From positions 1-19,693 of the forward strand of contig UQFU01000021.1 of NCBI GenBank assembly GCA_900540425.1: a stretch of 19,693 nucleotides of DNA, read 5' to 3'. The DNA is from an uncultured Alphaproteobacteria bacterium (lineage in GTDB: Bacteria > Pseudomonadota > Alphaproteobacteria > RF32 > CAG-239). The position numbers were made by a program, and so were the translations under genes. Within the stretch, counting starts at the first letter, position 1. Every line of letters begins with the position of its first letter. Below the pieces are notes generated by a model. The model did no database searches. It saw only the letters and a list, made by a program, of their open reading frames with translations, and was not told the DNA's origin. Positions 1 through 7,836 of the stretch are shown in pieces.

Positions 1-29
1 AATATAGCAAATTTATGATTTTCTGTCAA
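1..29 (-). promoter_or_regulatory. Sigma70-type promoter reading out of the left edge
   Basis: On the minus strand TTGACA (24-29) is followed by exactly 17 nt and TATATT (1-6). It lies just downstream of the engB stop and points left, so it probably drives a gene outside the window. It matches the promoters seen inside the window. Confidence 0.6.
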
Positions 30-33
30 TATT

Positions 34-675
34 TCAAATTAAGGAGGCAATTTCGGCGCGGAGCAAGTCGATGCCGAGCTTTTTTTCGGAACTGGTGGTC
101 AGAACGGCGGTGTAAGCCGCACCGTGTTTTTTGACTGCGGCTTCGGTTGCTTTTAATACTTTTTCCAAGGCGGCCGCGGAAATTTTATCGGTTTTGGTCA
201 GGATAATCTGATAAGTGACGGCGGCGGCGTCCAGCATCTGCATTATTTCTTCATCGACTTTTTTGATGCCGTGACGCGAATCTATCAACATGAATACCCG
301 TTTGAGTTCAACGCGCCCCTGCAGGTAAGCAAAAATCAACTGCTGCCATTGCCGAACCAGGTTTTCGGGTGCCTGGGCGAATCCATAACCGGGAAGGTCG
401 ACCAAATAGATTTTGCCGTCGAGGTTAAAGTAATTCAGTTGTTGGGTCCGTCCCGGCGTATTGGAAGTTTTGGCCAGTCCCTTTTGACCGGTAACGGCAT
501 TAATCAGACTGGATTTTCCGACATTAGAGCGGCCGACAAAGGCAATTTCCGGCAGTCCGTCGACCGGCAGCTGTTCCAATTTGGCAACGCCGAGGACAAA
601 GTTGCACGGTTGGGCAAACAAATTTTTAGCCGCGGCAATTTGTTCGGGGGTGAAGGCTGCCGGTTCAAAAGCCAT
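34..675 (-). CDS. engB: Ribosome biogenesis GTP-binding protein EngB (YihA/YsxC)
   Basis: Cytoplasmic GTPase of the TrmE-Era-EngA-EngB family, required for assembly of the large ribosomal subunit. The 213 residues show the ordered G motifs: G1 GRSNVGKS (48-55), the G2 region SNTPGRTQ (71-78), G3 DLPGYG (93-98), G4 TKTDK near 161-165 and a G5-like TSSEKK. The length is normal for the family. The ATG shares one base with the yidC stop (TAATG arrangement), so translational coupling is likely. It is the last gene of the rpmH-rnpA-yidD-yidC-engB block, an order common in Alphaproteobacteria. No clear terminator follows before the window edge. Confidence 0.95.
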   Translation of the reverse strand: MAFEPAAFTPEQIAAAKNLFAQPCNFVLGVAKLEQLPVDGLPEIAFVGRSNVGKSSLINAVTGQKGLAKTSNTPGRTQQLNYFNLDGKIYLVDLPGYGFAQAPENLVRQWQQLIFAYLQGRVELKRVFMLIDSRHGIKKVDEEIMQMLDAAAVTYQIILTKTDKISAAALEKVLKATEAAVKKHGAAYTAVLTTSSEKKLGIDLLRAEIASLI

Positions 676-2363
676 TATTTGACTCCGAGTTTATGCATGA
701 TGGCTTTTTGCTGGATGATGGACAACAGGTTGCTCAGAGTCCAGTAAATAACCAATCCGGAAGCGAAATGTCCGAGCATAAAGGTGAAAATCAGCGGCAT
801 CATGGCAAAGACCCGTGCCTGGTCTTTATTGGCCGGAGCCGGATTCAACTTTTGTTGAATATACATGCTGATGCCCATAAGAATTGGCCAAACCCCGATG
901 TCCAACAGGCCGGGAATCGGCAGATGCGTTATTGCCGATATGGTCAGGGGGTCAGGAGCTGACAGGTCTTTAATCCAGCCGACAAACGGGGCATGGCGAA
1001 TCTCAATTGCAATATTGAGCACTTTGTACAAAGAGAAGAAAATCGGAATTTGAATCAACACCGGAAGACAGCCGGCGGCGGGATTGATTTTTTCTTTGCG
1101 GTAGGTTTCCATGATTTCTTTTTGCAGTTTGACTTTGTCGTCTTTGTACCTTTCCTGAAGCTCTTTCAGTTTAGGTTGGACTTTTTTCATTTTGGACATG
1201 CTTTCGTAAGATTTGTTGGCTACCGGGAACATGGCCAGACGCAGCAAGGCCGCAAAAAGCAAAATTGCCCATCCCATATTGCCGATAAAGCGGTAGAGGA
1301 AGTCCAAAATGTAAAAGAACGGTTTGGTCAAGAAATAATACCAGCCAAAATCGACCGCAAGGTCAAATTTTTCAATGTTTAATTTTTTGGTATAGCGGTC
1401 AAGAAGCTTTATTTCTTTGGCACCGGCAAAAAATTTGACGCTGTTGCCGCCAACGGCTCCGGGAACGATGTTGACGGCAGAACCGACATAATCGACCTGG
1501 AAAGTGTTTTCGCCGGTACGGCTGAATTTGACTTTGCCCTGACCATTGTTGTTCGGGATAATGGAACTGAACCAGTAGCGGTCGCCAAAGCCGGCCCAGC
1601 CGCCGCTGGTTTCAAAGGTTTCTTTTTCGCCGTCTTTTTTGAGTTTGGAATATTTGATTTCTTTTAATGAGGAATCAAGGACGCCAAGCATGCCCTCATG
1701 AACGACGGCCGTACTTTCGGACGATTTTTCCAAGTGGCGGTTAATCAGGCCGTAAGGGAAAAGGGAAACGGTTTTTCCAGTATTGTTTTCAACATTTTGT
1801 TCAATAGAGAACATATAATTGTCATCAACGGAGATTTTACGGATAAAACGGAGCCCTTGTCCGTTGTTCCATTCCAAGACCAGCGGCGTTTGCGGCGAAA
1901 GTTCGCTGCCTTTGGCAGTCCAGACCGTATTGTTATCGGGAAGTTTGAGGCTTTTATCAGAAGACAGCCAGCCGAATTCGGCGTAGTAGGGCGTTTGGGT
2001 TTGCGCCGGGGCCAGGAGTTCTACTTCAGGGCTCTGCGGGTCTAATTCGGTACGGTATTTGCGCAGATAGAGTTCGTCAAAACGGGCACCTTTCAGGCGC
2101 AGCGAGCCGCGGATATCGGCGTTGGAAATGCTGATGCGGCGGTCTTGGGCGGCAGCGGCGGCCGTGCTTAAAGGGGTACGGGCTGCGGTTTGCGCGGCAT
2201 TTTCTTTTAGGGTTTCCGGTTCTTCTGCGGCGGAAATTTCCTGAGGCGCCTCAATATCCTGCCGAATTTGCGGCTCCGGGGACGGAAACATCCAGTTGGT
2301 GACAAAAATAACAACCATTGAAAGGATTATGGCCAGGTAAAGGCCTCTGGTTTCGTCTTTCAT
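675..2363 (-). CDS. yidC: Membrane protein insertase YidC
   Basis: Inner-membrane insertase (Oxa1/YidC/Alb3 family) that inserts and folds membrane proteins, alone or with SecYEG. The N-terminal membrane anchor (about residues 7-25) is followed by a large periplasmic P1 domain. The conserved insertase domain, about the last 200 residues, has several membrane segments and a basic, Lys-rich cytoplasmic loop (KMKKVQPKLKELQERYKDD). I choose the ATG at 2363 (562 aa) because AAGGAG lies about 10 nt upstream. An ATG at 2387 would add eight residues but has no SD. A small hairpin (AGCCTG-N4-CAGGCT, 2390-2405) sits in the leader without a T-run. The gene follows yidD by 94 nt and overlaps engB by one base. 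Confidence 0.96.
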   Translation of the reverse strand: MKDETRGLYLAIILSMVVIFVTNWMFPSPEPQIRQDIEAPQEISAAEEPETLKENAAQTAARTPLSTAAAAAQDRRISISNADIRGSLRLKGARFDELYLRKYRTELDPQSPEVELLAPAQTQTPYYAEFGWLSSDKSLKLPDNNTVWTAKGSELSPQTPLVLEWNNGQGLRFIRKISVDDNYMFSIEQNVENNTGKTVSLFPYGLINRHLEKSSESTAVVHEGMLGVLDSSLKEIKYSKLKKDGEKETFETSGGWAGFGDRYWFSSIIPNNNGQGKVKFSRTGENTFQVDYVGSAVNIVPGAVGGNSVKFFAGAKEIKLLDRYTKKLNIEKFDLAVDFGWYYFLTKPFFYILDFLYRFIGNMGWAILLFAALLRLAMFPVANKSYESMSKMKKVQPKLKELQERYKDDKVKLQKEIMETYRKEKINPAAGCLPVLIQIPIFFSLYKVLNIAIEIRHAPFVGWIKDLSAPDPLTISAITHLPIPGLLDIGVWPILMGISMYIQQKLNPAPANKDQARVFAMMPLIFTFMLGHFASGLVIYWTLSNLLSIIQQKAIMHKLGVK

Positions 2364-2457
2364 TATGAATTCAACTCCTTCATACATACAGCCTGGCGGC
2401 AGGCTATAACTCTCAATTATTGACTTTGTAATCTAATTTTGGCGCTTAGGCAAGCGA

Positions 2458-2706
2458 TTATCCCTTTTTATCCGGTTTTTCTTTGGGAGGAACCGGGTCA
2501 TAGCCTGAACCGCCCCAGGGGTGGCAGCGCAGCAGGCGGCGGGTTCCGAGGTACAGCCCTTTGACAATGCCGTGAGTTTGAATCGCTTCGGCCATGTATT
2601 CCGAACAGGTCGGACGATAGCGGCAAACGCCGGGAAGCAGGGGGGAGATGATTTTTTGATAGATTCTAATCGGCAGAATCGCCAACCGGCGCAGGAGCTT
2701 GTTCAT
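2458..2706 (-). CDS. yidD: Membrane protein insertion efficiency factor YidD
   Basis: Small, basic, membrane-associated protein (82 aa) that helps YidC-dependent insertion. The family signature is clear: [11 protein letters not shown], then A-I, then [24 protein letters not shown]. The ATG at 2706 sits about 9 nt after AAAAGGAA. A GTG at 2715 gives a possible longer start, but its spacing from that SD is only about 1 nt. The start lies inside the 3' end of rnpA (about 40 nt overlap in another frame), the arrangement seen widely in bacteria. This suggests co-translation in the rpmH-rnpA-yidD-yidC operon. Confidence 0.94.
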   Translation of the reverse strand: MNKLLRRLAILPIRIYQKIISPLLPGVCRYRPTCSEYMAEAIQTHGIVKGLYLGTRRLLRCHPWGGSGYDPVPPKEKPDKKG

Positions 2707-3070
2707 GAACGGCACTTCCTTTTTGCAGTATTTTGTTGATTCTTTTCACGGCCAGGAGGAGATCTGCGGTCAATTTATCGAAGGGGCAGGAGGCGGTGTT
2801 GTAACGGCCGATGATGACGTACTGAACTCCGGCAAGCGCTTGGGCTGAGAAAATGTTGCGAGCTGCGGCGCGCAAACGCCGTTTGGTCCGGTTGCGGACA
2901 TGGGCTTTGCCGATTTTTTTTGTTACCGTATAACCGATTTGGCAGGTGTCTCCGGCAACAGACAGATTAAAAGCCGCCTGCAGAATTAAAGTAGGCTGAA
3001 CCACTTTTTCACCCTGCTTGGCGACTTTTATAAAATCTTTCCGTTTTTTGACAACGCGGACTTCAGTCAT
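2666..3070 (-). CDS. rnpA: Ribonuclease P protein component
   Basis: Protein subunit of RNase P, which supports the catalytic RNA in removing 5' leaders from pre-tRNA. The 134 residues include the RNA-binding signature [16 protein letters not shown] and the usual start [14 protein letters not shown]. The C-terminal tail (about the last 15 residues, [10 protein letters not shown]) is a low-complexity extension that overlaps the yidD start. The ATG at 3070 lies 12 nt after the rpmH stop and has only a weak SD, so expression probably depends on read-through from rpmH. Confidence 0.94.
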   Translation of the reverse strand: MTEVRVVKKRKDFIKVAKQGEKVVQPTLILQAAFNLSVAGDTCQIGYTVTKKIGKAHVRNRTKRRLRAAARNIFSAQALAGVQYVIIGRYNTASCPFDKLTADLLLAVKRINKILQKGSAVHEQAPAPVGDSAD

Positions 3071-3082
3071 TGCAATAACCTG

Positions 3083-3217
3083 CTAGGCTGAAAGTTTTTT
3101 GCGTCCTCTAGAACGGCGTGCAGCCAAAACTTTGCGACCGCCGGCAGTTGCCATGCGGGTGCGGAAGCCATGACGGCGGGCTCTTACCAATTTGGAAGGC
3201 TGATATGTACGTTTCAT
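3083..3217 (-). CDS. rpmH: 50S ribosomal protein L34
   Basis: 44-residue ribosomal protein, highly basic. It begins [20 protein letters not shown] and ends GRKKLSA, the canonical L34 ends. The ATG at 3217 has an SD (CCGGAGAAAACAA) upstream, and the stop is TAG at 3083-3085. It is the first gene of the rpmH-rnpA-yidD-yidC-engB operon, with a strong promoter about 90 nt upstream and a long leader. The leader contains GTCCGGGGAAGACCCGGC, which could form a short hairpin. L34 and the RNase P protein are commonly co-transcribed. Confidence 0.97.
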   Translation of the reverse strand: MKRTYQPSKLVRARRHGFRTRMATAGGRKVLAARRSRGRKKLSA

Positions 3218-3308
3218 TTGTTTTCTCCGGTTAGCCGGGTCTTCCCCGGACAGTTATTTTTATTAATTATTTAAGCTTTGTTCTGTTGCAAAGCCTCGGA
3301 CAGTTTGT

Positions 3309-3337
3309 TTTATAGAGAGAAAATTGCGGCGAGTCAA
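3309..3337 (-). promoter_or_regulatory. Promoter of the rpmH operon
   Basis: On the minus strand TTGACT (3332-3337), 17 nt, TATAAA (3309-3314). It lies about 92 nt upstream of the rpmH ATG and is the only strong candidate in the gap. Confidence 0.75.
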
Positions 3338-3350
3338 TAGCTTTTTAGCA

Positions 3351-3373
3351 AAAAAGCCTCCCGAAGGAGGCTT
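3351..3373 (-). terminator. Intrinsic terminator of the Bax-inhibitor-1 gene
   Basis: An 8-bp stem AAGCCTCC / GGAGGCTT (3354-3361 / 3366-3373) with loop CGAA, followed on the minus strand by a run of T. It lies about 20 nt beyond the stop codon at 3393. Confidence 0.85.
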
Positions 3374-3392
3374 AAAGACATGATTCCTGCTC

Positions 3393-4103
3393 TTAACGGC
3401 GATCGCCGAACAGGTTGAGCAGAGCAATAAAGATATTGATAAAATCCATATACAGGCTCAAAGCGCCGGCTACGGCCTTTTTGGAGGCGATTTCGCCAAT
3501 GTCTTCCGCATAATACATCTGGCGGATGTTTTGAACATCATAAGCAGTCAGAACCGTGAAGGCAATGACGGCAATAAACGAAATGGCATAAGACAGGCCG
3601 CTGCTCTGCAAGAAAATGTTAACCAAAGCAGCAATGACAATTCCCCAAACGCCCATAATCATGAACGAGCCGATGGATGTCAGATCTTTTTTGGTCGTAT
3701 AGCCGTAAAGGCTCATGGCGCCGAACAGGGCTGCGGAAATCAGGAAAATCTTGGTAATGCTTTCTCCGGTATAGACTGTTAAAATCGGGGACAGCGCCGC
3801 GCCCATCAAGGCTGAGAAAATCCAAAAGGCCAGACGGGTTTGAGCGGCGGTTCCGCGGGAAATGACCCAGCCGAAACCGAAAACCATCAGAAACGGAGAA
3901 AGAAAAGCCAGCCAGCCCAGACCGGTTAATCCTTTGGGGCCGAAGAACAGGCTTTGCAGCGAGGTATTGGCAATAAGATAGGCGACGAGGGCTGTTACGC
4001 AAAGCCCTCCGGCCATGAAATTGTACACTTTCATCATATATTGGCGCAGACCTTCGTCAATAATCGCCGAAGCGGTCGGTCTGGCGAAACTTCTATTTTC
4101 CAT
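3393..4103 (-). CDS. Bax inhibitor-1 / YccA family membrane protein
   Basis: 236-residue polytopic inner-membrane protein of the Bax inhibitor-1 (TMBIM/UPF0005) family, whose members are thought to be pH-sensitive ion leak channels. About seven hydrophobic segments are visible. Family features are the soluble start with LRQYMMKVYNFMAGGL, the AYDVQNIR motif after the sixth segment, and a C-terminal ALSLYMDFINIFIALLNLFGDRR. The ATG at 4103 has a strong SD (AGGAG, 10 nt spacing). The frame stays open further upstream but crosses the promoter and the neighbouring gene, so that extension is not real. It is a single-gene unit with its own promoter and terminator. Its exact role here is unknown. Confidence 0.93.
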   Translation of the reverse strand: MENRSFARPTASAIIDEGLRQYMMKVYNFMAGGLCVTALVAYLIANTSLQSLFFGPKGLTGLGWLAFLSPFLMVFGFGWVISRGTAAQTRLAFWIFSALMGAALSPILTVYTGESITKIFLISAALFGAMSLYGYTTKKDLTSIGSFMIMGVWGIVIAALVNIFLQSSGLSYAISFIAVIAFTVLTAYDVQNIRQMYYAEDIGEIASKKAVAGALSLYMDFINIFIALLNLFGDRR

Positions 4104-4136
4104 CGTATTATATCTCCTGTTAATTCTACTTAATAT

Positions 4137-4165
4137 AATATAGAAATTTTTTTGCTTAAAATCAA
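4137..4165 (-). promoter_or_regulatory. Promoter of the Bax-inhibitor-1 gene
   Basis: On the minus strand TTGATT (4160-4165), 17 nt, TATATT (4137-4142), about 33 nt upstream of the start codon. Confidence 0.7.
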
Positions 4166-4188
4166 TAGTGCCGGTATGGTTGTCCGAA

Positions 4189-4899
4189 TTATCGGTATAA
4201 GTATAAATCGCGGCCATGTTCTTTGAGCCAGGAGCGCCCCTGTTCGTAACGCGGGCAGAGCTTTTTGACGGTGGCCCAAAATTCGGGCGAATGATCCTGG
4301 TGCAGGAGGTGTGAGACTTCGTGGGCGACCAGATAGTTAATGACAAAATCCGGAGCCAGCGAAACCCGCCAGTTATAATTGATATTGTTGCGGCTGGAAC
4401 AGCTTCCCCAGCGGGATTTGGTATCTTTAATGCAGACGCCGTGCACTTCACAACCCAGTTTTTCGGCAAGGCGGACCGAACGTTTGTAGAATTCTTCGGC
4501 GGATTTCTTTTTGATAAAATCTTTTACCCGGCGGTGGAGAAAGTCCGCTTCTCCGGACACGTACAAGATACCCGAGCGGACGTATTCGCCGCGGCGGGCT
4601 TCGGGCTGGTGGCAGATTTGGTATTCTTTGCCGAAGACGGAAATTGTTTCGCCGTTTTCAAAACTGCGGACGGCGGGGAGTTTGTCCAGGGTTTCGGCAA
4701 TCCAGCCCTGATGCGCCCGGACAAATTCGACGGCTTTTTTGTTGGTGCAATATTTGGGGATTGTCAGAGCGGGAATCCGTTCCTGAGCGTCAATACGGAG
4801 CGTTAGTTTGCGGGCCAGGGGCGAACGGGTAACCTTGATGTCAAATCCGAGCGCCGCCGAGAAATCAAAGGTCCGGCCAGTCAACAAGGTGATTTTCAT
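4189..4899 (-). CDS. YgjP-like zinc metallopeptidase (SprT-like, DUF45 family)
   Basis: Predicted cytoplasmic zinc metallopeptidase of the YgjP/DUF45 family (236 aa); substrates are unknown. The signature HEVSHLLHQDHSPEFW near the C-terminus supplies the HExxH zinc and catalytic site and a third His. It is preceded by the family motif DTKSRWGSCSSRNNINYNWR. The ATG at 4899 is chosen because the residues upstream (in frame to 4977) lie inside the YcgN-like gene and look like its shadow. The start overlaps the end of that gene by 35 nt and has a weak SD (CCGGAA), so it is likely translated by coupling. It is third in a three-gene operon; no clear terminator is seen before the next promoter. Confidence 0.88.
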   Translation of the reverse strand: MKITLLTGRTFDFSAALGFDIKVTRSPLARKLTLRIDAQERIPALTIPKYCTNKKAVEFVRAHQGWIAETLDKLPAVRSFENGETISVFGKEYQICHQPEARRGEYVRSGILYVSGEADFLHRRVKDFIKKKSAEEFYKRSVRLAEKLGCEVHGVCIKDTKSRWGSCSSRNNINYNWRVSLAPDFVINYLVAHEVSHLLHQDHSPEFWATVKKLCPRYEQGRSWLKEHGRDLYLYR

Positions 4900-5371
4900 A
4901 ATCGTTAATTCCGGTTTCAGAAATGACGTTGCGGTCTTTGAGCGACATGCCGGCACGGTGTACCGAATCGGCGTCACGAGTTAAAAGCGGGTGCCAGTCC
5001 GGGAGGTCGAAGCCGTTGTCGAGAAGCCAATAGGCACAGGTTTTGGGCAGCCAGCGCGGTTTTTCGCGGACGGCGGCAAGCGTAATGTCGCGGCAATCGG
5101 GAACAACCTCAAAACGGTGGTCATAGATTCGGCAGAGGCAGTTTTGGCAATTTAAAAAACGGCAACGGGTATTGGTGAATTTGATTTTGCCTTTGATTTC
5201 AATTTTGTTAAGGCAACATTTACCGCAGCCGTCACAAAGCAGTTCCCATTCTTCTTTGCTCAGGTCTTCTAGTTTTTTCTTTTTCCAGAATTCCGGTTCA
5301 AAGCGGTCGAGGTCCTGATAACGCGACTGCGGGTTATAATCGGTGTCCGGATATTGGTCTGCGGTATTCAT
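4865..5371 (-). CDS. YcgN/UPF0260-type cysteine-cluster protein (copy 2)
   Basis: 168-residue protein of the YcgN family (CxxCxxCC-type, presumed metal or Fe-S cluster-binding; function not established). Visible are FWKKKKLEDLSKEEWELLCDGCGKCC in the N-terminal third, then CRFLNCQNCLCRIY and PDC. The family's C-terminal signature follows: WLPKTCAYWLL, DLPDWHPLL. The start at 5371 forms an ATGA overlap with the stop of the upstream paralogue, so translation is coupled. The N-terminal 25 residues, rich in Tyr, Asp and Gln, are absent from that paralogue. Confidence 0.9.
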   Translation of the reverse strand: MNTADQYPDTDYNPQSRYQDLDRFEPEFWKKKKLEDLSKEEWELLCDGCGKCCLNKIEIKGKIKFTNTRCRFLNCQNCLCRIYDHRFEVVPDCRDITLAAVREKPRWLPKTCAYWLLDNGFDLPDWHPLLTRDADSVHRAGMSLKDRNVISETGINDYENHLVDWPDL

Positions 5372-5799
5372 AATTCGTCCCAATCGGTTATATAATCTTC
5401 AATGTCATCGGGGTCGATTTCGGTTTCGTTGATACAGAAACTGCCGACGGTATGGTTGTTGTCGCGTTTGCCGGTCAGGAGCGGATGCCAGTCCGGGAGC
5501 GTGCGGTTCTCATAAAGCCAGCGGTAGGCACAGGTTTTGGGCATCCAGGGAATGCCGCCGATATTGTCTTTGGTCAGTTTGATGCAGGCCGGAACCAATG
5601 CACAGCGATTGGCGTATTCGGTGCATTTGCAGCTTTGCTTGTCAAAATAACGGCAGGTAACCGTTGTATAGTAAATTTCTTCGGTATCTTCATCCTGGAG
5701 TTTTATCAGGCAGCATTTGCCGCAGTTCATGCAGACGGCTTCCCACTCGTCTTCCGTGAAGTCTTCAAGCTTTTTGTTTTCCCAAAAACGTTCCTGCAC
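5368..5799 (-). CDS. YcgN/UPF0260-type cysteine-cluster protein (copy 1)
   Basis: 143 residues, close in length to typical YcgN proteins. It starts FWENKKLEDFTEDEWEAVC and has CMNCGKCC, then CRYFD, CKCTEY and LVPAC. The C-terminal signature is WMPKTCAYRWLY and LPDWHPLLTG. The start codon is GTG at 5799 with an AGGGG SD 5-6 nt upstream; no ATG fits better. It is the first gene of the operon and is divergent from the small Cys-rich ORF at 5865. Copies 1 and 2 are clearly homologous but well diverged, so the duplication is old or one copy was acquired. Confidence 0.9.
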   Translation of the reverse strand: MQERFWENKKLEDFTEDEWEAVCMNCGKCCLIKLQDEDTEEIYYTTVTCRYFDKQSCKCTEYANRCALVPACIKLTKDNIGGIPWMPKTCAYRWLYENRTLPDWHPLLTGKRDNNHTVGSFCINETEIDPDDIEDYITDWDEL

Positions 5800-5864
5800 T
5801 TTTTACCCCTTTTTTAATTTTTTGCGATTATATTATAATAAATTTAAAATGGAAAGGAAATATA

Positions 5865-6197
5865 ATGTTCGGATGGCTGGCCAAAATGTTACTTAAAACC
5901 CCGGTTCAGGGTTCCGGCTGCGCCTGTTGCGAGGGCAAACGCCAACGGCTGGAGAAAATGCGGCAGGAAATTGAAAACGGAGAGGTTGAGCCGCCGGAAA
6001 CGGCATCAGGGTTGAGTTTTAGTTCCGGCACATATTCGGAATACTGCAGGCATGACGGCAGTTGTTCGCAAGAATATCATGCTAAGATTTTAGGAGATTG
6101 GGGCAACGGAGATTCTTTTCAGGAACGCACGGTACATTGTTCGGAGCAGGGCGAAGATGCGGAATGCGGCGGCTGTTCTTGCGGGCGCAGGGGCTAA
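5865..6197 (+). CDS. Small cysteine-rich protein, family not recognised
   Basis: 110-residue ORF with a good SD (AAAGGAAATATA before the ATG). It opens MFGWLAKMLLKTP, then carries GCACCEGKRQRLEKMRQE with three Cys in four residues (19-22). A central Cys pair follows (61, 67), and the C-terminus is Cys/Gly-rich (C92, C101, CGGCSC near the end). Nine Cys in all suggests metal or Fe-S binding or disulfides. No signal peptide is evident. It is divergent from the YcgN-like operon across 65 nt of A+T-rich DNA, and its stop overlaps the dnaB stop by 3 nt (convergent). I do not recognise the family. The SD and the N-terminal Cys motif argue for a real gene, but the 3' half could be a chance reading. 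Confidence 0.6.
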   Translation: MFGWLAKMLLKTPVQGSGCACCEGKRQRLEKMRQEIENGEVEPPETASGLSFSSGTYSEYCRHDGSCSQEYHAKILGDWGNGDSFQERTVHCSEQGEDAECGGCSCGRRG

Positions 6198-7669
6198 TCG
6201 CCAATACGGTCGGGAAGATATTCTTCTTTGGCCAGGTTGCCAAACTGGGTAAATTCGCCGTTCCAGAACAATTGGACGGTTCCGGTTGAGCCATGGCGGT
6301 TTTTGCCGATAATGACTTCGGCGATGTTGGTGGTGGCGCGGACGCGGGCTTCCCATTCTTCATGACGTTTGGCAAAATGGTCGGGCGTTTCGCTGGCTTT
6401 GGGCTGCGGTTCCTCGTTTTGAATATAGTAGTTTTCGCGATAGACGAACATGACGCTGTCAGCGTCTTGCTCAATAGACCCGGATTCACGGAGGTCGGAC
6501 ATTACCGGACGTTTGTCGTCGCGTTGTTCAACACCGCGGTTGAGCTGGGAAAGGGCAATGACCGGCAGATTTAGTTCTTTGGCGAGGATTTTCAGTCCGC
6601 GGGAAATTTCGGACAGTTCCTGGACACGGTTGCCTTCGGTTTTTTTGCTTCCGGAACCGACAATCAGCTGAATATAGTCGATTACGATTGCTCCCAGGCC
6701 TTTGTTGCGTTTGAGACGGCGGGCACGGGTACGAATCGAGTTGATGCTCAGCCCCGGCGTATCGTCAATATACAAGGGGATATTTTCCAATTCCTGTACG
6801 GCGGCGGCAATGCGCATAAACTCGGCTTTTTCAAGTTCGCCGGTGCGCATCTTGTGGGCGTTGGTCTGGGTTACGGTCGCCAAAACGCGTCCAGCCAGCT
6901 GGTCGGCGGACATTTCGAGCGAAAAAAAGGCAACGCCTTTGTTTTTGGGGTCGATGTCTTTGGCATGATACATATATTCGGCAACATTATAGGCGATGTT
7001 GGTGGCCAGTGCGGTTTTTCCCATTGCCGGACGGCCGGCGATAATTATCAGGTCGGAGTTGTTCAGGCCGCCGGTTTTGTTATCCAGAGCATCAAGAGCG
7101 GTCGGAAGGCCGGAAAGTTTGCCGTCGCTTTGGTAAGCGGCCTCAATATTGTTGAGCGAAGTGTTTAAGGCGGTAGCAAAATCCTGAAAACCGCCTTGAG
7201 TTTCGCCGATATTGGCGAGGTCAAAGAGTTTTTTCTCAGCAGTTTCGATTTGGGACATGGCATCCGAATCGATGTCTTCTTTGGCGGCTTCGTTGACGAT
7301 CTCAAAACCGGTGGCAATCAACTGGCGGCGGAGGTATTTGTCATATATGAACTGGGCATAGTATTCGGCATTGGTGAGCGGCGAAGAACTGTCGGCCAGT
7401 TTGACCAAATATTTATATCCGCCGACTTCTTCAAGAATCCCCTCCTGTTCAAAATAGTTTTTCAGCGTAATGACGTCGGCAACATGGCCGCGAGTGATGA
7501 GTTTGGAAATAATCTCATAAATTTTGCCGTGGATCGGATCGGCAAAATGCTGGGGTTTCAGAAATTCCGAAACTTTTTCAAAGGCTTTGTTATTGGCCAG
7601 CAGGGCGCCGAGCAGAGCCTGTTCCGCTTCGATATTCTGGGGCAGCTGCGTGATTTCGAGATTTTCCAT
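6194..7669 (-). CDS. dnaB: Replicative DNA helicase DnaB
   Basis: Hexameric helicase that unwinds DNA ahead of the replication fork. The 491 residues comprise the N-terminal DnaB domain (about 8-115, starting LPQNIEAEQALLGALL), a linker, and the RecA-like ATPase (about 180-470). Walker A is GRPAMGKTAL (212-221) and Walker B is GAIVIDYIQLI. Also visible are SQLNRGVEQRDDKRP, the SDLRESGSIEQDAD motif, and a C-terminal IIGKNRHGSTG with an arginine-finger-type basic stretch. The ATG at 7669 has an SD (AAAGGACACCCGGACT). It is a single-gene unit with its own promoter, convergent with the Cys-rich ORF. Confidence 0.97.
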   Translation of the reverse strand: MENLEITQLPQNIEAEQALLGALLANNKAFEKVSEFLKPQHFADPIHGKIYEIISKLITRGHVADVITLKNYFEQEGILEEVGGYKYLVKLADSSSPLTNAEYYAQFIYDKYLRRQLIATGFEIVNEAAKEDIDSDAMSQIETAEKKLFDLANIGETQGGFQDFATALNTSLNNIEAAYQSDGKLSGLPTALDALDNKTGGLNNSDLIIIAGRPAMGKTALATNIAYNVAEYMYHAKDIDPKNKGVAFFSLEMSADQLAGRVLATVTQTNAHKMRTGELEKAEFMRIAAAVQELENIPLYIDDTPGLSINSIRTRARRLKRNKGLGAIVIDYIQLIVGSGSKKTEGNRVQELSEISRGLKILAKELNLPVIALSQLNRGVEQRDDKRPVMSDLRESGSIEQDADSVMFVYRENYYIQNEEPQPKASETPDHFAKRHEEWEARVRATTNIAEVIIGKNRHGSTGTVQLFWNGEFTQFGNLAKEEYLPDRIGD

Positions 7670-7701
7670 AGTCCGGGTGTCCTTTCGTTTTTGTTGTTTT
7701 T

Positions 7702-7730
7702 TTTATAAACAAGTTTTTTGCAAAAGACAA
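7702..7730 (-). promoter_or_regulatory. Promoter of dnaB
   Basis: On the minus strand TTGTCT (7725-7730), 17 nt, TATAAA (7702-7707), about 33 nt upstream of the dnaB ATG. Confidence 0.6.
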
Positions 7731-7783
7731 AGAGAATAGGCGGAAAATTTTTATGCCCTGTGGATTGTGGGGATTATGGGGAT

Positions 7784-7811
7784 AAAAAAAGAGAATCCAT
7801 GAAGGATTCTC
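7784..7811 (-). terminator. Intrinsic terminator of rpmB
   Basis: An 8-bp stem GAGAATCC / GGATTCTC (7791-7798 / 7804-7811), followed on the minus strand by a run of seven T. It lies 26 nt past the rpmB stop. Confidence 0.88.
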
Positions 7812-7836
7812 CGAAATCTCTGACCATTTTTATTTA

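Noticed and set aside
271..747. Open plus-strand frame of 158 codons over engB and the end of yidC
   Set aside because: It is antisense to two firmly identified genes, has no SD, and its translation is a reverse shadow.
4104..4469. N-terminal extension of the Bax-inhibitor-1 protein to 358 residues
   Set aside because: It crosses the gene's own promoter and the downstream part of the metallopeptidase gene. The ATG at 4103 has a strong SD and gives the normal family length.
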